From the NCBI RefSeq assembly GCF_004359215.1, contig NC_090611.1, forward strand, positions 5,746,188 to 5,810,187: 64,000 nt of DNA, in the 5' to 3' direction. The notes below the pieces were generated by a model. The model did not search any database. It saw only the letters and a program-made list of their open reading frames with translations, and had not been told where the DNA came from. Both the position numbers and the translations under genes were made by a program. The stretch is from Bremia lactucae (lineage: Eukaryota; Oomycota; Peronosporomycetes; Peronosporales; Peronosporaceae). Shown one piece after another: positions 20,401 to 31,845 of this stretch (positions are counted from its first letter, which is position 1; each line of letters starts with the position of its first letter).

Positions 20401-22181
20401 ATGCCTTCCGTGCCTGAATCGGTCAAAATAGACGATCATCTCGCTACTGACCAAGTCGAAGACGATCCAGTGCCTTTGTATCTCGAACACACATGGACCC
20501 ACGTGGTGCTTAAAATGACGGCGTTTACCGAAGAAGATACCGTCACAAGCTTTACGTTTGATGAGAAAGGAGGCGGTATTGGCCAAACTTGTGAGAATAT
20601 TGCAAGTATACCTGCCGATACACTCCTTGCAGAGACCGACCACGCACGTGTGCTGTATAGTCACGGGCGTTTCTATTTAGTCAATGGCGACCAAGCAAAT
20701 GGGGACACGTTTGTGCGGTTAAGTCCCGTGGAAACCCAAGCAAATGACGAAAATATGGGCGATCGTATGCAATGGCCTCTCGAGCCTCACGTGGCATTTC
20801 GAGTTGGAAAATCGGATTTTCTTGTTACATCGTTTCACGAAGAATTGCCAAGTCTTACGGTCTCGGCATTAAGTGGCAAATTAGCTGGCACGGAGTTTGT
20901 GATTACACAAGAAGGTGCAGGAATTGGTCGATCTGCGGAGAATCAAATCCATACAAGTGATGGGGAACTCTCTCGAAAACATGCTGCAATTTGGTTTGAT
21001 GAATTGACGAATCAATTTTATTTGATTGATTTAAACTCGACGAATGGGACATTTATGAAACTCGTGGGAAGTTATCAAGAACCCTATCGACTGGAAATTG
21101 GCGACGATTTACTCGTGGCACAAACGTGTTTAACTGTCAATCGGTTTGACTTTGGAGCGCATGCCGACATGGGCGCTCGTAAACATATGGAAGACGCGCA
21201 TACGATTATTCAAGACTTGTGTATTGAACCATTAAGTCGTTTGGGATTGCATCCCCAGTCATTCTTTGCTGTCTATGACGGCCATGGCGGTGACGAAGCA
21301 TCTTCGTTTTTGAGTGACGTGCTCCACCATAGCCTCATTACCGCGTTTTTCATGCACACGAGTGAATTGAAACCTTTACTAACAATGACAATTGAGGAAT
21401 TGCAATCAATCATCATGAAGCGCTTGACCAATGCGTTTGAACGTACGGATGAAGAATTTTTAAGGACCTCGGATCGTCCGCAAGCTGGAAGCACGGCCAC
21501 GACAGTCTTTGTGGCGGGCAAGTATCTCTTTGTGGCCAACGTTGGAGACTCGCGCACTGTCTTGAGTCGCAATGGCACAGCTGAACGACTTTCAAATGAT
21601 CATAAACCCAGTCGAACGGACGAAGCGCAGCGGATTCGAGAGACTGGCGGCTTTGTGATTCACGGACGTATTATGGGCGAATTGGCCGTCTCGCGTGCCT
21701 TTGGCGACGCCCCTTTCAAGTCGTTTGATCTCGTCGAGCCTTTGGTCGATGACATTGACACGAAAGCACGGAACGAGTACAATTCGCAGGAATTACCGGT
21801 GAATCCCAACGATATTTTAAAAGGTCCATTAGTGATTCCGACGCCAGAGTTTACCGTCACGGAATTAACAGACGAGTGCGAGTTTGTGATGCTCGCAAGT
21901 GACGGATTGTATGATGTGTTGAAAGATCAAGAAGCTGTGGATTTTGTTCGTCGAAAACTTGTCGAATTGAAAGATGTGCAACGGGCTGTTGAGGTGTGTG
22001 AGTGAGTGGATTGTGCTAGATGATGCTTGTGGTGGATTAATGGCGCGATTCTCTCTCGTTTTTCTTTGTGTAGGCGCTTATTGAGTATGCCATTTTTCAT
22101 CAGCGGTCGACCGATAATGTGACATGTGTCGTTGTGATGTTTAAAGAGGCGAAAGAAATAGTGTGGCAAAGTTCCTCGTAA
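20401..22181 (+). CDS. Protein phosphatase 2C with tandem FHA domains (two exons)
   Basis: Exon 1 is 20401-21993, exon 2 is 22074-22181, giving 566 residues. Residues about 57-106 look like a degenerate FHA fold (GGGIGQ, FYLVNGDQANGDTFVRL). A canonical FHA domain follows at about 155-235 with Arg177 in GIGR, SRKHA at 191-195 and NSTNGT at 212-217, the phosphothreonine-binding positions. The PP2C domain has MEDAH (263-267), DGHGG (293-297), GST, VGDSR, SRAFGD, SDGLYD (Asp501) and, in exon 2, the final Asp-Asn (545-546), all the metal-binding positions. Predicted Mn/Mg Ser/Thr phosphatase recruited to phosphothreonine proteins, as plant KAPP is. The frame is open upstream to 20199 without an ATG, so an extra 5' exon is possible. 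Confidence 0.92.
21994..22073 (+). other. Spliceosomal intron in the FHA-PP2C gene
   Basis: 80 bp, phase 0, GTGTGTGAG donor and a pyrimidine-rich TTTTTCTTTGTGTAG acceptor. Without splicing the frame ends at 22005 and the protein lacks the last PP2C motif; with it, the conserved IEYAIFHQRSTDNVTCVVV block is joined in frame. Confidence 0.85.
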
Positions 22182-22796
22182 ACATGAGTCTGAGCGCTAA
22201 AAAAGAGGACAAAACATCAATATATAGGATAGGACGGGACAATTACTACTATTGAACGAAAAATTGCCGTATGGGTTTAAAAAGAGTAAAACCACATTTT
22301 AGGAAGAGAATTTCTAAACTCACTTCATGCAGTTTTTAGTCAATTTAATTTCTGAATTACAGCGTATCACATTGCATTACATAGATCAACGCCAAACTCT
22401 CCGTGCACGATCACCAACTGCGGCGTTATCTGACGGCTTTCCATTGACTTTTTTGCGCGGTTTAGAAAAGTTGGAACCGTCCTAGAACGAAGTGCAAGTA
22501 AAGATTTTTTTAAATACAAGAATGCTGGTATCCCATCATGACCCAGACCGTCCCGAAAATTCAAGTAAGCGAAGCCATAAGTGCTTGAACTATCCTTTCC
22601 AAGTCACTTTAAAGCAAAGAGCTTGGAAGTTGGAGATAGATAATGGTGCTCAAAACCATGACCTTGTGCATCTTAGTGCATATTCTTCCGTACGCAGGCT
22701 TGGGAATACGGCAAGTCAGCAGGTGGTTCGCTTCACAATGCTGTTGTCCCTTCTAGAACAATTTAATAATTGTCTCTCGTTCATCATGGCCAACTA
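22182..22796. other. Spacer between PP2C gene and element C2
   Basis: No gene recognised. Element-derived sequence with clear homology begins at about 22797. Confidence 0.4.
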
Positions 22797-23659
22797 ATGA
22801 ACGTCTTTGAGCGTTACAGGCGTGTGGATGTCGTACGAGTGAGTGCGATGGCCTCACTTGTGGTTCGGTCGTTAGCATGACTGCACAAGACCTCAGTGTG
22901 AATACCCAGCACATTGTGGAGTTAGATCCCGACGGCTGTGCACGAGCAAATGCAACATCGAAGGTCCGCTATTGTGACGTGGACATAGTTATTGACGGAA
23001 GTGCACAAGCACAGGCAGCGTCGAAGTTCAACCACTCGAATAAGTTAAGAGGTACGAAACAAGGATGCTTTCTTGAAAAGCAACATCCAAGAGAATTTGG
23101 AACGCCCGTCTATAAGAGAGAGTGCGAAAGTCCTTGCTCGACTGGAGAGTCGATCGTGAAGGATATCGCTGTGGTAGCGCAACCACAGCTAGAGGATGTT
23201 GGGGAGGATATTCACCAAATAATTTCTGAGAGAAGAAGTCCCCGGAAACCTGTGGTCTAAGGTTCCCAGGTACCTTTGGAAATAAGTTCCAAAGAAGAAA
23301 CTGAGACAATCAATGTCTTAGTAAACAATGGATCAAGTGTAGGCGCTTATACACTTGATCTATTAGCGCCTCCGAAGTTAACTTCGGAGATAACTCGATT
23401 GCCAACGCTATAATCGAAACGGTTTTTGCTGATCTGCGTAGTAGTAAAGTCAAGCAGATCTGCCTACTTGTCACAGATGACGACAACGTGGCCAATATTC
23501 GGTCGGCAATCGTATTTCTTGAGAACGAACGGATTCTCAATAGCTCATCGATAAACGAAAGTGTCCTGAATGAGAAGATTCGGATTATACGTTTTACGTC
23601 CCGATCCTGGGAGTCTTTGAAAACAACCCATATGCATAAAGATTTAGTTGAATTTTAGG

Positions 23660-25035
23660 ATGTCTTCCCTGAATCAGTACCGTGCGAGTTGCCTAACGAC
23701 AAAGGCACTCGACACGAAATCGACCTTATCCCAGGTTCGAAATACTGTGGTATGAATCAATTGCCGTTGCGTCGTGAACAAGTAATAGCGATCGACAAAT
23801 TCTTTGCCGAATGCTTAGCAGCGGGCCATGTGAGGGAATCAACTTTCCCACATAGCTCTACAACCTTCTGTGTGCGCAATGCAACAGGAGGTTGGCGGAT
23901 AGTGCATGCATTCAATAAACTGAATACTGCAACTGTACCGGCTCAAACGCCGATACCACGAAAATATGTAATCATTGATGGCATGTCAAAGAGTACTATC
24001 TTTTCGTCAATGAATCTGCTGGATGGATTCTATCAGATCCTTGTGCGTGAACAAGATATTCCGCTCACAGCAGTAATCACCCCCAAGTAGTATGCTATGG
24101 GAGTGGCTAGTCATGCCACAGGGGTTTAGTAATGCCCCTGCGACATTTGACAAACGTGTAACCAATCTATTGAGATCGGGGCGGGATTTTGTACCGAGCT
24201 ATTATGATGACGACTTCGTTCATAGCAGACCCATGAACGGAACGCCGGATGTTGAAGTTCATCGTATCCACGTCCGAAAGGTTCTTACCCTTATGCGTAA
24301 GCACAAGTTGCATGCAGAAATGTATATTCGCTGCAAGCGAAATACCTCTTCTTGGGTGCATCGTGGGTAAACACGGTGAATGCCGCGATTCAGAAAAAGA
24401 TCAAGGCGATCACCGACTGGCTTGTACCAGTCGATGTAAGGGACTAAAACAGTTCCTCGTTTAGCGGCATTTTTGCACAAGTACTCACGTACTTGTGCTA
24501 AAATGACAGTATATCTTTCTTCTTTGTTGAAGAAAAAACGTAAAGTTGTCATGGAACCCTGATTGTCAGCTTTCCTTCGATGATATTAAGAAAAGCTGGA
24601 TGCAATCGCCAATCCTGGCGATTGCAGACCGAGATCGACCTTTTCATGTCGTCCCTGACGCCAGCGATTTTGCATTCGGCTGTGCGTTAACGCAATATGT
24701 CACAGACGGCGCAGAGCGCGTCGTCTATTTTCAATCGCGTCAATTTCAACCAGCGAACGCAACTATTTAGTGTATGATAAGGAACTCCTTGCCATGAAAT
24801 ACGCACTGGCTAAGTTAGGGTCTACCTCTTGGAAGATAGACCGTTCATTGAATATACGGACCATGCGTCTTTACGCACGGCCATAAGCAGTCCACACCTC
24901 TCGCATAGAATGGCGAGATGGTTGTCTTCCTTTGCGGAGTATAACTTCTCCGTGGAGTATAAATCAAGACGACTAAGCGTTGTCGCTGATGCCCTTTCGC
25001 GCCGGCCCTATTTTGAGCTGGCTGCGCAACAGTGA
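23660..25035 (+). pseudogene. Reverse transcriptase and RNase H, family C (copy C2)
   Basis: RT frame 23689-24090 has GTRHEIDLIPGSKYC, GGWRIVHAFNKLNTAT, QTPIPRK and the FSSMNLLDGFYQILV block; a stop and shift at 24088 precede LWEWLVMPQGFSNAPATF and the catalytic YYDDDF (two Asp present). RNase H follows with VPDASDFAFGCAL, a frameshift, then YTDHASLRTA and VADALSRRP. Order and motifs are typical of Ty3/Gypsy pol. Broken by at least four stops or shifts, so inactive. Confidence 0.88.
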
Positions 25036-25740
25036 CCATAAGATCACTGTTGCAATAATAAGTGTTCCGATGTCAACATTAAATGACGACGTTAGAAGAG
25101 CTTAACATGAAGATAAGGCTCTTACAGGGTTGATGGATTACCTAAGAGATCCATCCCAACAATCCTTAGAAGGGTTGTCGAAGTTGTATCGATCCTCAAC
25201 AGATAGATATACAACGCGCAACGGTTAATTGTATTGTTCAGCCATTGCTGGCGACACACCTCGTGTCATCATCCCTACCCATAATGATCTGCGATTACGC
25301 ATCATGTATGAGTACCACGATGCACCAAAAAGTGGTCATCGTGGACGGGAGAAGACATTTCTCACGATAAGTTCCGACTTCTACTGGCCACGCCAGTATG
25401 TGTTCGTCCACAAGCACATACGTGCTTGAGAAGTTTGTCAACAAGAAACCCCAGTGCTTCATCCCGTGCCCAGTGCTTCATCCCGTGCTCCGTTACATCC
25501 TCTGCCTTTTCCGGCAGAGTGCTGGCAGTCCGTATCTATGAACTTCGTCCTCGGATTCTTTGAAGTCACCCATAAGAATAATGGTATTCTTGTTTTTGCT
25601 GAGCGTTTAAGCAAGATGGTACATCTTGCTGCCGTCCCGGAGTCGATCACAGCCAAAAGCTGTGCTCGTGGCTTTATTAAAACGATCTTTTACTTGATGG
25701 GTTACATTTTGAACTGGTCTCAGATCGAGACCCTCGATCC

Positions 25741-25799
25741 ACGGCGGGATGAGCTCAAGCTTAAAATCTCCGTGCAAAATTTTCATTGCGAATTGTAGC
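25741..25799 (+). rRNA. Fragment of 28S (LSU) rRNA gene, 5' region
   Basis: GGGATGAGCTCAAGCTTAAA followed by ATCTCCGTGCAAA and GCGAATTGTAG matches the well-conserved 5' (D1 upstream) region of eukaryotic LSU rRNA, with a few changes. Only about 55 bp; not a functional rRNA gene. It lies inside the integrase region of element C2, in the same strand. Confidence 0.8.
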
Positions 25800-26019
25800 A
25801 TGAGAATTTCCAGATTCAGCATGAGAATCTGCAGTCGTGAACAAGTCACTACCATCCTCAATACCACTTTCTAATTAACACCCTGCGGCTGAGTTAGTGA
25901 GCATTACTGGTTTAAGCTATGCTCTATTATTGATTTTAGTACTACCGCAGCCGCAAACCTGTATAACTAGCCATTGAAGGAGATGGTAACAAAAATACGT
26001 TAAGAATGCAAAGGTAAAG

Positions 26020-26068
26020 GTGAAGTCGTAACAAGGTTTCCGTAGATGAACCTGCGGAAGGATCATTA
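26020..26068 (+). rRNA. 3' end of 18S (SSU) rRNA, captured fragment
   Basis: GTGAAGTCGTAACAAGGTTT then CCGTAGATGAACCTGCGGAA and GGATCATTA is the universal 3' end of eukaryotic SSU rRNA with one substitution (GTAGATGAA for GTAGGTGAA). It is directly followed by ITS1. Confidence 0.93.
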
Positions 26069-26216
26069 CCACACCTAAAAAACTTCCACGTGAACTGTGG
26101 CAAAACTTAGTTGGGAACAAATTAGGCGGCGACTGCAGACTTTATTGTTAGCGGTTGCTGCTAAATGCGTCCCATCATGGCGATCGTTTCGACCTCGGTT
26201 GGAATTAGTAGCTAAC
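26069..26216 (+). other. ITS1 fragment of nuclear rDNA
   Basis: Starts CCACACCTAAAAAACTTCCA, the conserved start of ITS1 in Peronosporales, and continues with TTAGTTGGG, GGCGGCGACTGC, TTGTTAGCGGTTGCTGCT and CGACCTCGGTTGGAATTAGT, which follow the usual oomycete ITS1 plan. ITS1 ends before 5.8S; integrase sequence resumes at about 26246. Confidence 0.85.
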
Positions 26217-27533
26217 AGTGTTCAAATCACTTGGATCACATTTAAAAATGTCAACTTCTGATCATCCTGAAACAGATGGTCAGACGGACCGTGCAAACCG
26301 TATTCTCTAAGAGATACGTCTCGGACACGTCCACTCTTTTGACAGCTGGAGCGAGTTCTTGCCGATGTAGAATTTGCCATCAACAATTCAGCGCATGCTT
26401 CTACAAAGCATACACCATTTTTCGTGAATGGCTTACGACACCCTCGTATCCCTATGCTGTTTGAGAGTAACTCTTATTTAAGGGGGGAGGGACTCGCTCG
26501 AGCAAAGAAGCTTTAGCTCTTGCTCATGACTCATTAGCCCTAAGGTTCAATGCGAAGGATACGAATGTTGAGTTTACTAACATTGAAGTGGACAAACTCA
26601 GTAATAACAGTTATGCTTTTACTGACTTAGACAACGATGCTGGAAGACTCAGCATCGAAAACAATACTATTAATGATAATGCTCTCAATCGTGAAGAGAT
26701 GAATATCTCCGCAGTGCGAGCCGGTTGCACTGAAACAAAAATAAAATCGAGTCAGCAGGTGGTTTCCTGCTGGCTAGCGAAGCAGTGGTCCATTTGTACG
26801 GGATTCCATCGCTAGTGCGGTGGACCGACAGATACGGAACTCTGACAAAAATGGAAAAGCAAACACACTTAAATTTAAAATTAATGACCTAGTCATACTG
26901 TCTACGGTAAACCCACCAAAGCACGTAGTGACGAGTGTAGGCAGTAATAAATTACTGCCCAGGTATATCGGCCCGTTTCGTGTATTACATCGCTAAGGCA
27001 ATGCATACACGATCGAGCTGCCTCGTAGAATGCGTACGCATCCTACTTTTTTTGCTGGTCGTCTCCGCTCACGCCATCAGTACGAGGCTTCTTCCGATCC
27101 GGATTACACCGGAACGGTCAAGGGCATCAGCTAAAGCCTTATGGCTCCCAGCTAAAGACTTATTGTCTCAGAACAGGGTCTATTTCTTTTGAGCAAGACG
27201 ATCCACTCTTTCCTACAAGAAAGAAAATCTTCTGACGAACAGTCAACAGCTTCTTTTCGTTCGCCAGTTTGTTCAGTCTCAATCTGCGCACAACTTTTTA
27301 CCTGGTCACGAGAAACATTGTCGACCGTCACCGCTAATGCGCGGCGACGAAATTGCTCGTGGTCAAGATTCCCTCTTAAGGAAAAAAGGGTGTGATTCGA
27401 ATTACAATGCTGAATCGGGCTCGTCAAACGAGGCGAATCCGATTCCCCCCCCACATCCATTGATGGGTTCGGGTGGTGAGAAGCGCTTTCTTGTTAAAAG
27501 ATTCTTGAGCCACCGTGAGGCAAAGAGGTTCGA

Positions 27534-27650
27534 GTGAGTTATCTCGTTCGTTGGCGAGGGTGTCCGCCCTCGCATGATAGTTGGGAACCTCGTTCCTAAC
27601 TGATATTGGACGTTCCGGGTCTCGTCTTACATTACGACGAGACCCATCCT
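27534..27650 (+). pseudogene. Chromodomain of family C pol (copy C2)
   Basis: Frame reads SYLVRWRGCPPSHDSWEP, the chromodomain core, shortly after a GPY/F integrase end at 27110. Same core with a TGG-to-TAG change at 8038-8130 in copy C1. The complementary strand codes for the antisense frame. Confidence 0.8.
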
Positions 27651-28120
27651 CCTTGGTAAAAGGTCCAACGGAGAACGAGTGCTTCCCGAGCAAAAAAGTA
27701 TTGAAGGTTATCGATCCCTTGACGCATCTCGTAAGAGATGAGAGTCCTCCAATGGGGATCTTTGAGGAATATGCTTCCTTAGGGCATTTACCTGCACCCT
27801 TAAAACAGCATGGACATGAGTCTCCCCACGAGAGGCAAGAATCCGTGCCTCTCTAAACATAGGGTGCAACTTATAGGGTGCACCGAGTACGGTCCGTTCT
27901 GGAACCGTTCACGGAAAGCATTTAGCTTGTCAAGCCAGACCTCACAGCCTATGTTATGTACATTCTATACAAAGGCTGTCCAAGCTCGGAACAAAGGTTT
28001 GACATCCTTTGTTCGTTTGCAAGTGTACCACCGATGCCGGTAAAAGGCATTGATGAAGAATTCTGTTTCAACCTCACCAGGCTTGTGAAGCCATGATGAG
28101 TCGAATATCGGAATATGATA

Positions 28121-28405
28121 ATCGCCAAGATGGGCTATCGCATCAAGCTTTGCTTGATACCTTCAAACGAACGCTGACAATCAGCATTCCATAACCATTT
28201 CGTCTTTTTTCAAGAGACGAGAGAGATGAACTGTCATCTCGGCATAATTGCGAGAGTACTTGTGCAAGTACGCCGCTAAATCAAGGAACTTTCTAAGTCC
28301 CTTGACATCGACTGGAACTGGCCAGTCGGTGATTGCCTTGATCTTTTCGGGATTAGGGCGCGCGCCGTGTTTACCGACGATGCACCCAAGAAGTGGTATT
28401 TCGCT
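28121..28405 (-). pseudogene. Pasted fragment of family B RT/RNase H inside the antisense gene
   Basis: 285 bp nearly identical to 6046-6350 in B1 (connection region with DWPVPVDVK). It sits between sequences that are contiguous in copy C1 (near 8620), joined at a short ATCG-like overlap on the left and TGATCG on the right. Confidence 0.8.
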
Positions 28406-28924
28406 TTTGATCGTTGGTCACACCAGACCAACGAATGAGGTTTCTCTTAGAAAGTAACCAAGGCCTCATTTCAGGAGCGAACCGCAACGTATTGCGGTCC
28501 GTCTCCTGCTGGCGCATGTTAACGTTAACGTCAACTTGGCCCTGGGGGCGATCTCTAGATTCATCCTTTTTTCTGGTGATACAAACTAGCACCACCAGCA
28601 GCACTCTTACCTTCGCGACCACGCTATTCCTGGTGACAAACACTAACGTCACCAGAGTTTTGGTCATCGCCCTCGGAGTCATCTGATGATGACTCCCCGC
28701 CAAAGAGGTCCGACAAGTTTAACAACCTCGTCACCATGTTTTTGTAGTCACGTTAAGAACCAAAGGCTTAACGGGCTGGGCCCGGTGGGAGAGGTGATCC
28801 GGCGGCCTTCCCAGTCACCACTGAGTCGGGCGATGCAGGTGACTTGGACCAGTCACCTACGACTGGTGTAGCGGGTGACGTGTCCCCGTCATCTACATGT
28901 CATCAACAGATGACAAACCCCAGT

Positions 28925-29544
28925 TGTAGCGGGCACTGCCGACTTGTACTCCTTTAGTGCAAGTGGTGCTACACGTCACTTCACGTGCAAAGAAGACTCT
29001 CTTCAAAACACTTGCTTCAAAGAGGGTTAAAAGTAAGCTGTGTTTAATATATAATAGGTTCTTCTGTTTCTATCTATCTATTACCAACTTAATTTTATAC
29101 TAATACAAAACCTGTAATAAATTCTTTTCTATCTCTCTCTTTGCGCGCGGTGGCTGGGATGGTGGCTGGCTGGTAAATCACGCTTCATGCAGCAAAGTAA
29201 TATGACATCCCATCATTCAGACGTACTCTCGACGATAGAAATACAAATATAAAGGGTGTTTGAAACGTCTCCTACTGTTGAGAATGGAACAGTCGCCTGA
29301 TATACGTCAGGCGGCTGACTGAGCCTTCGAATGAGAGGGCTCATTCTGATAGACTAGTAAACAGTCACGATGAGGCTGACTGGACTGCGGAGCAAGTAAA
29401 TATAATGATCTATATCTACCAATGGATAAGCTTTCCGAATTTTATTATTAAAAGTAACATTCTCCAAATATTATCTATCTTTTAGATAATGTATTAATAA
29501 CAACCTTTAAGTGTTAATTTCATGTAGCGATACACCCCGTTACA
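28925..29544 (-). repeat. Nested solo LTR of family B with target-site duplication
   Basis: 620 bp, TGTAGCGGGC...CCCCGTTACA, flanked by CCAGT (28920-28924 and 29545-29549). It is about 170 bp longer than other family B LTRs because of an internal insert (about 29143-29380) that includes 29279-29355, a copy of antisense-gene sequence also seen at 34802-34880. Confidence 0.93.
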
Positions 29545-29916
29545 CCAGTCAACTCCAATGGGAGCAGGAGGTGACATATCCCACGCAGTTGACGCATAAG
29601 CGTCTACTGAAACATTTGCCTTACTGACAGCTACACTGATCTGTGCAGCTGCCAGCTTAGCGGCCTCGCGGTCCACGCGCTCAGACTTGTTTGTCGCCAT
29701 CTTGATCTTGGTCAAAATCAAGAATGCAAATAAAATCGATATTTTGATTAAGATCATATTGCAAACAAAACGGGTTATTTGATTAAATCATAATGCTAAT
29801 AAAATTGGTATTTAATTCAGAAAAACAATAATGCTAATTACAAGGAAACACTTAATGATCGCCCTGTCACCCTACATCAATCACTGTAGTGACAGTTGAT
29901 TAAGGGGTGGTGGTGA

Positions 29917-30374
29917 TGTAACGTGGTGTTTCGTTACATAAGTAAATTTCCTACAAGAGAAAATAAGCAAAGAAGTACAAAAAATAACTATCTTTATTAA
30001 TTTTGACTTAAATAGTTCCAATAATAGCATATTTGATATTCTTTTTGATGCAATTAGACATAAGCTTTATTGATTGGTTGTTTTAAGTCTAAATCAACCA
30101 CGCCAATCATTTCAACACACGATTGTGCGGTGCGTAAGGAGGCGCCATACTTAGTTAGATATTAATATTATAAGTTCAGTAGTAGATGGAAGATCGTTAC
30201 GCAGGAAACTAATTCTATTAATATTTCTTCCTAATACTAATCCTTTGAATAACCTTTAGTAGCTTAAGACCCTAAGCTCTTAAAAAAAACTGTGTACGTG
30301 AAGCCTAACCTACACTGTTATCAGTGTATGGTCAACTAGTACTTACCAGTAGTATTGAAAGGTGCCCCGTTACA
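29917..30374 (+). repeat. 3' LTR of family C (copy C2)
   Basis: 458 bp, TGTAACGTGGTGTTTCGTTACA at the start (a palindromic 22-mer) and GGTGCCCCGTTACA at the end. Homologous to 9394-9875. Confidence 0.9.
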
Positions 30375-30669
30375 GCTAGCGCTATAGTAATCCTAGGTAT
30401 TAAAAATAATACGCTCGCAATGTAGGAGTGCACATCTACAGAGGTGGCATCTATTGATTAATTAAAAATATGCTTTATGCTTAATTTTTTATAAATAGAA
30501 ATTAATTTTCCGTGACGACACTTGTCCTAAGGTCGTTGGGTGAGGTAGCTTAGACGCCCACCAACTACCTCACTGTGCATGAAGGTGTGTGCTTAAGTAG
30601 AGCGTTGTTGCTATAGAAGCGCCCGCGTAGTAGTCCTATTCATGACCCGTCTCTCTGAGCGTGTCAGTG

Positions 30670-31620
30670 AGGATGAGCTTAAAATCAATTGAACTCGTTT
30701 CACAGACCTCTCCGAATGTCATCGGGAGGTGGCAGAGCACTTGGCGCAGGGACTTGGGGAACAAGCCCTGGCCAGGCTCTTGGGTAGTCCTCCTGAACAA
30801 CATGTTGCCCAATTGGAGCAGTTTAAGGCATTTGGGCTTGGGCAGCAAGTGGTCGCGTCCGAGACACAGCCAAGCTGCGTTGGAATTCGTCACTATGACT
30901 CAGGATGAGCTTAGGCGTCAGCAGGCTCGGAGCGAGGCTCTCAGCAAAATTGCTGAGATGCTTTCCGCCCGGCCGTTCAAGTTCGACAGAATTGTAGCGC
31001 ACACGATTTTACACTGGCGGATAGCCGTGGAGCAATGCGATGCGGCGCAGCTTATCAAAGGCGACACCCGGATGGTGTCGTACGCCATGTCGCATTTGCG
31101 CGGTAAGGCTTTAGATTGGCTTGGTCAGCGCTTATGGCGGACGGTAAGGCGTTCCCTTCATGACGATATGTAAGACAACGATTCGCGCCATGTATCATCT
31201 GCCTAACAACGAAGTATTGCCTCAGGCGCGCTTCTTTAGAGCACGACAAGTGAAGCGATCCCTTTCAAAATATGCACAGGATATGCGCTTGCTGTCGGCT
31301 CCATTAGTGTGGCCGATACCGGAACATAAAAAGGTGCCGATGCTCATGAATGGACTGCAGTACGGCCCATCACGACAGACCCTATTTAGAAAGGTGCCGT
31401 CGATGATAAAGAGGCACTCCAAATTGCCTTAAATAAGGAGCGGTCCTTCAACAGTGCCTCGGCGGCTGCTTGGTATAAGCCATCGACCGAGAGGTTGGAT
31501 GCCACTACTATGGAGTTAGCAATGCAGACGTTGTCTGCTACAAGTGCGGCATGCACGGCCACATGACGGCTCGCTCCTACGCCAAAGTGCCTGCTGGTGG
31601 TTAAGGCTCCCTACCCGAAG
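30670..31620 (+). pseudogene. Gag with zinc knuckle, family A (copy A2)
   Basis: Frames share the LGEQALARLLG and PPEQHVAQLEQF segments with 55990-56250 and 43240-43520. The C-terminal part has a knuckle-like CYKCGMHGHMTARS (about 31536-31578) in which the last Cys is replaced. Many frameshifts. Confidence 0.65.
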
Positions 31621-31845
31621 GGTGACGGCAAGAACCAGCGTGCAAGACCCGTGAGTTCTGCATCGACCACTGAGGGCTCGGGAATGCAGGAGCGCAGTAG
31701 GGGCGGGATGCCTCACTGACGCGGACTCTGAAGCTACCCTAAGTTCAGAGTTATCGGACAAATGGGTAGCATAGTCCCTGAGGTGCCAGCATTTCAGACC
31801 TCCACCCTGCTGGTCTAAATCTCACGAGATCGAGGCTATGACCAT

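Larger units (their letters stand above)
25229..27110 (+). pseudogene. Integrase, family C (copy C2), interrupted by rDNA
   Basis: N-terminal zinc region (YEYHDAPKSGHRGREKTF), then core start (VSMNFVLGFFE, the catalytic Asp changed to Asn; HKNNGILVFAERLSKMVHLA). At about 25700 the frame leaves integrase; it resumes at 26246 with SDHPETDGQTDRANRIL carrying the Glu region, so the stretch with the second Asp is replaced by foreign sequence. The C-terminal part holds the GPY/F module (RYIGPFRVLHR) and RTHPTFF. Inactive. Confidence 0.85.
27150..29700 (-). pseudogene. Antisense gene of family C element (copy C2, interrupted)
   Basis: ATG at 29700 (an in-frame upstream ATG at 29757 exists only in this copy); first residues MATNKSERVDREAAKLAAAQ. 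The frame is interrupted by a nested solo LTR (28925-29544) and by an RT fragment (28121-28405). Between and beyond them are the recognisable parts RQQETDRNTLRFAPEMRPWL, NEVPNYHARADTLANERDNS (antisense to the chromodomain) and LDHEQFRRRALAVTVDNVSR. Aligns with the frame in C1 and, in the PWLL and chromodomain-overlap parts, with B1. The cysteine signature region is decayed here. Confidence 0.55.
22797..30374 (+). mobile_element. Ty3/Gypsy chromovirus family C, copy C2 (5' truncated, with insertions)
   Basis: Plus-strand element lacking its 5' LTR, gag and part of protease. Order: protease-RT spacer (22797-23640), RT (23660-24400), RNase H (24546-25035), integrase (25229-27110, interrupted by rDNA pieces at 25741-26245), chromodomain (27534-27650), antisense gene on the minus strand (29700 down to about 27150; holding an RT fragment and a nested solo LTR), purine tract (TTAAGGGGTGGTGGTGA) and the 3' LTR (29917-30374). 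Confidence 0.88.

Noticed and set aside
26020..26216. A functional rDNA unit in the window
   Set aside because: Only short fragments in wrong order, flanked by integrase codons; 5.8S and most of 18S/28S are absent.
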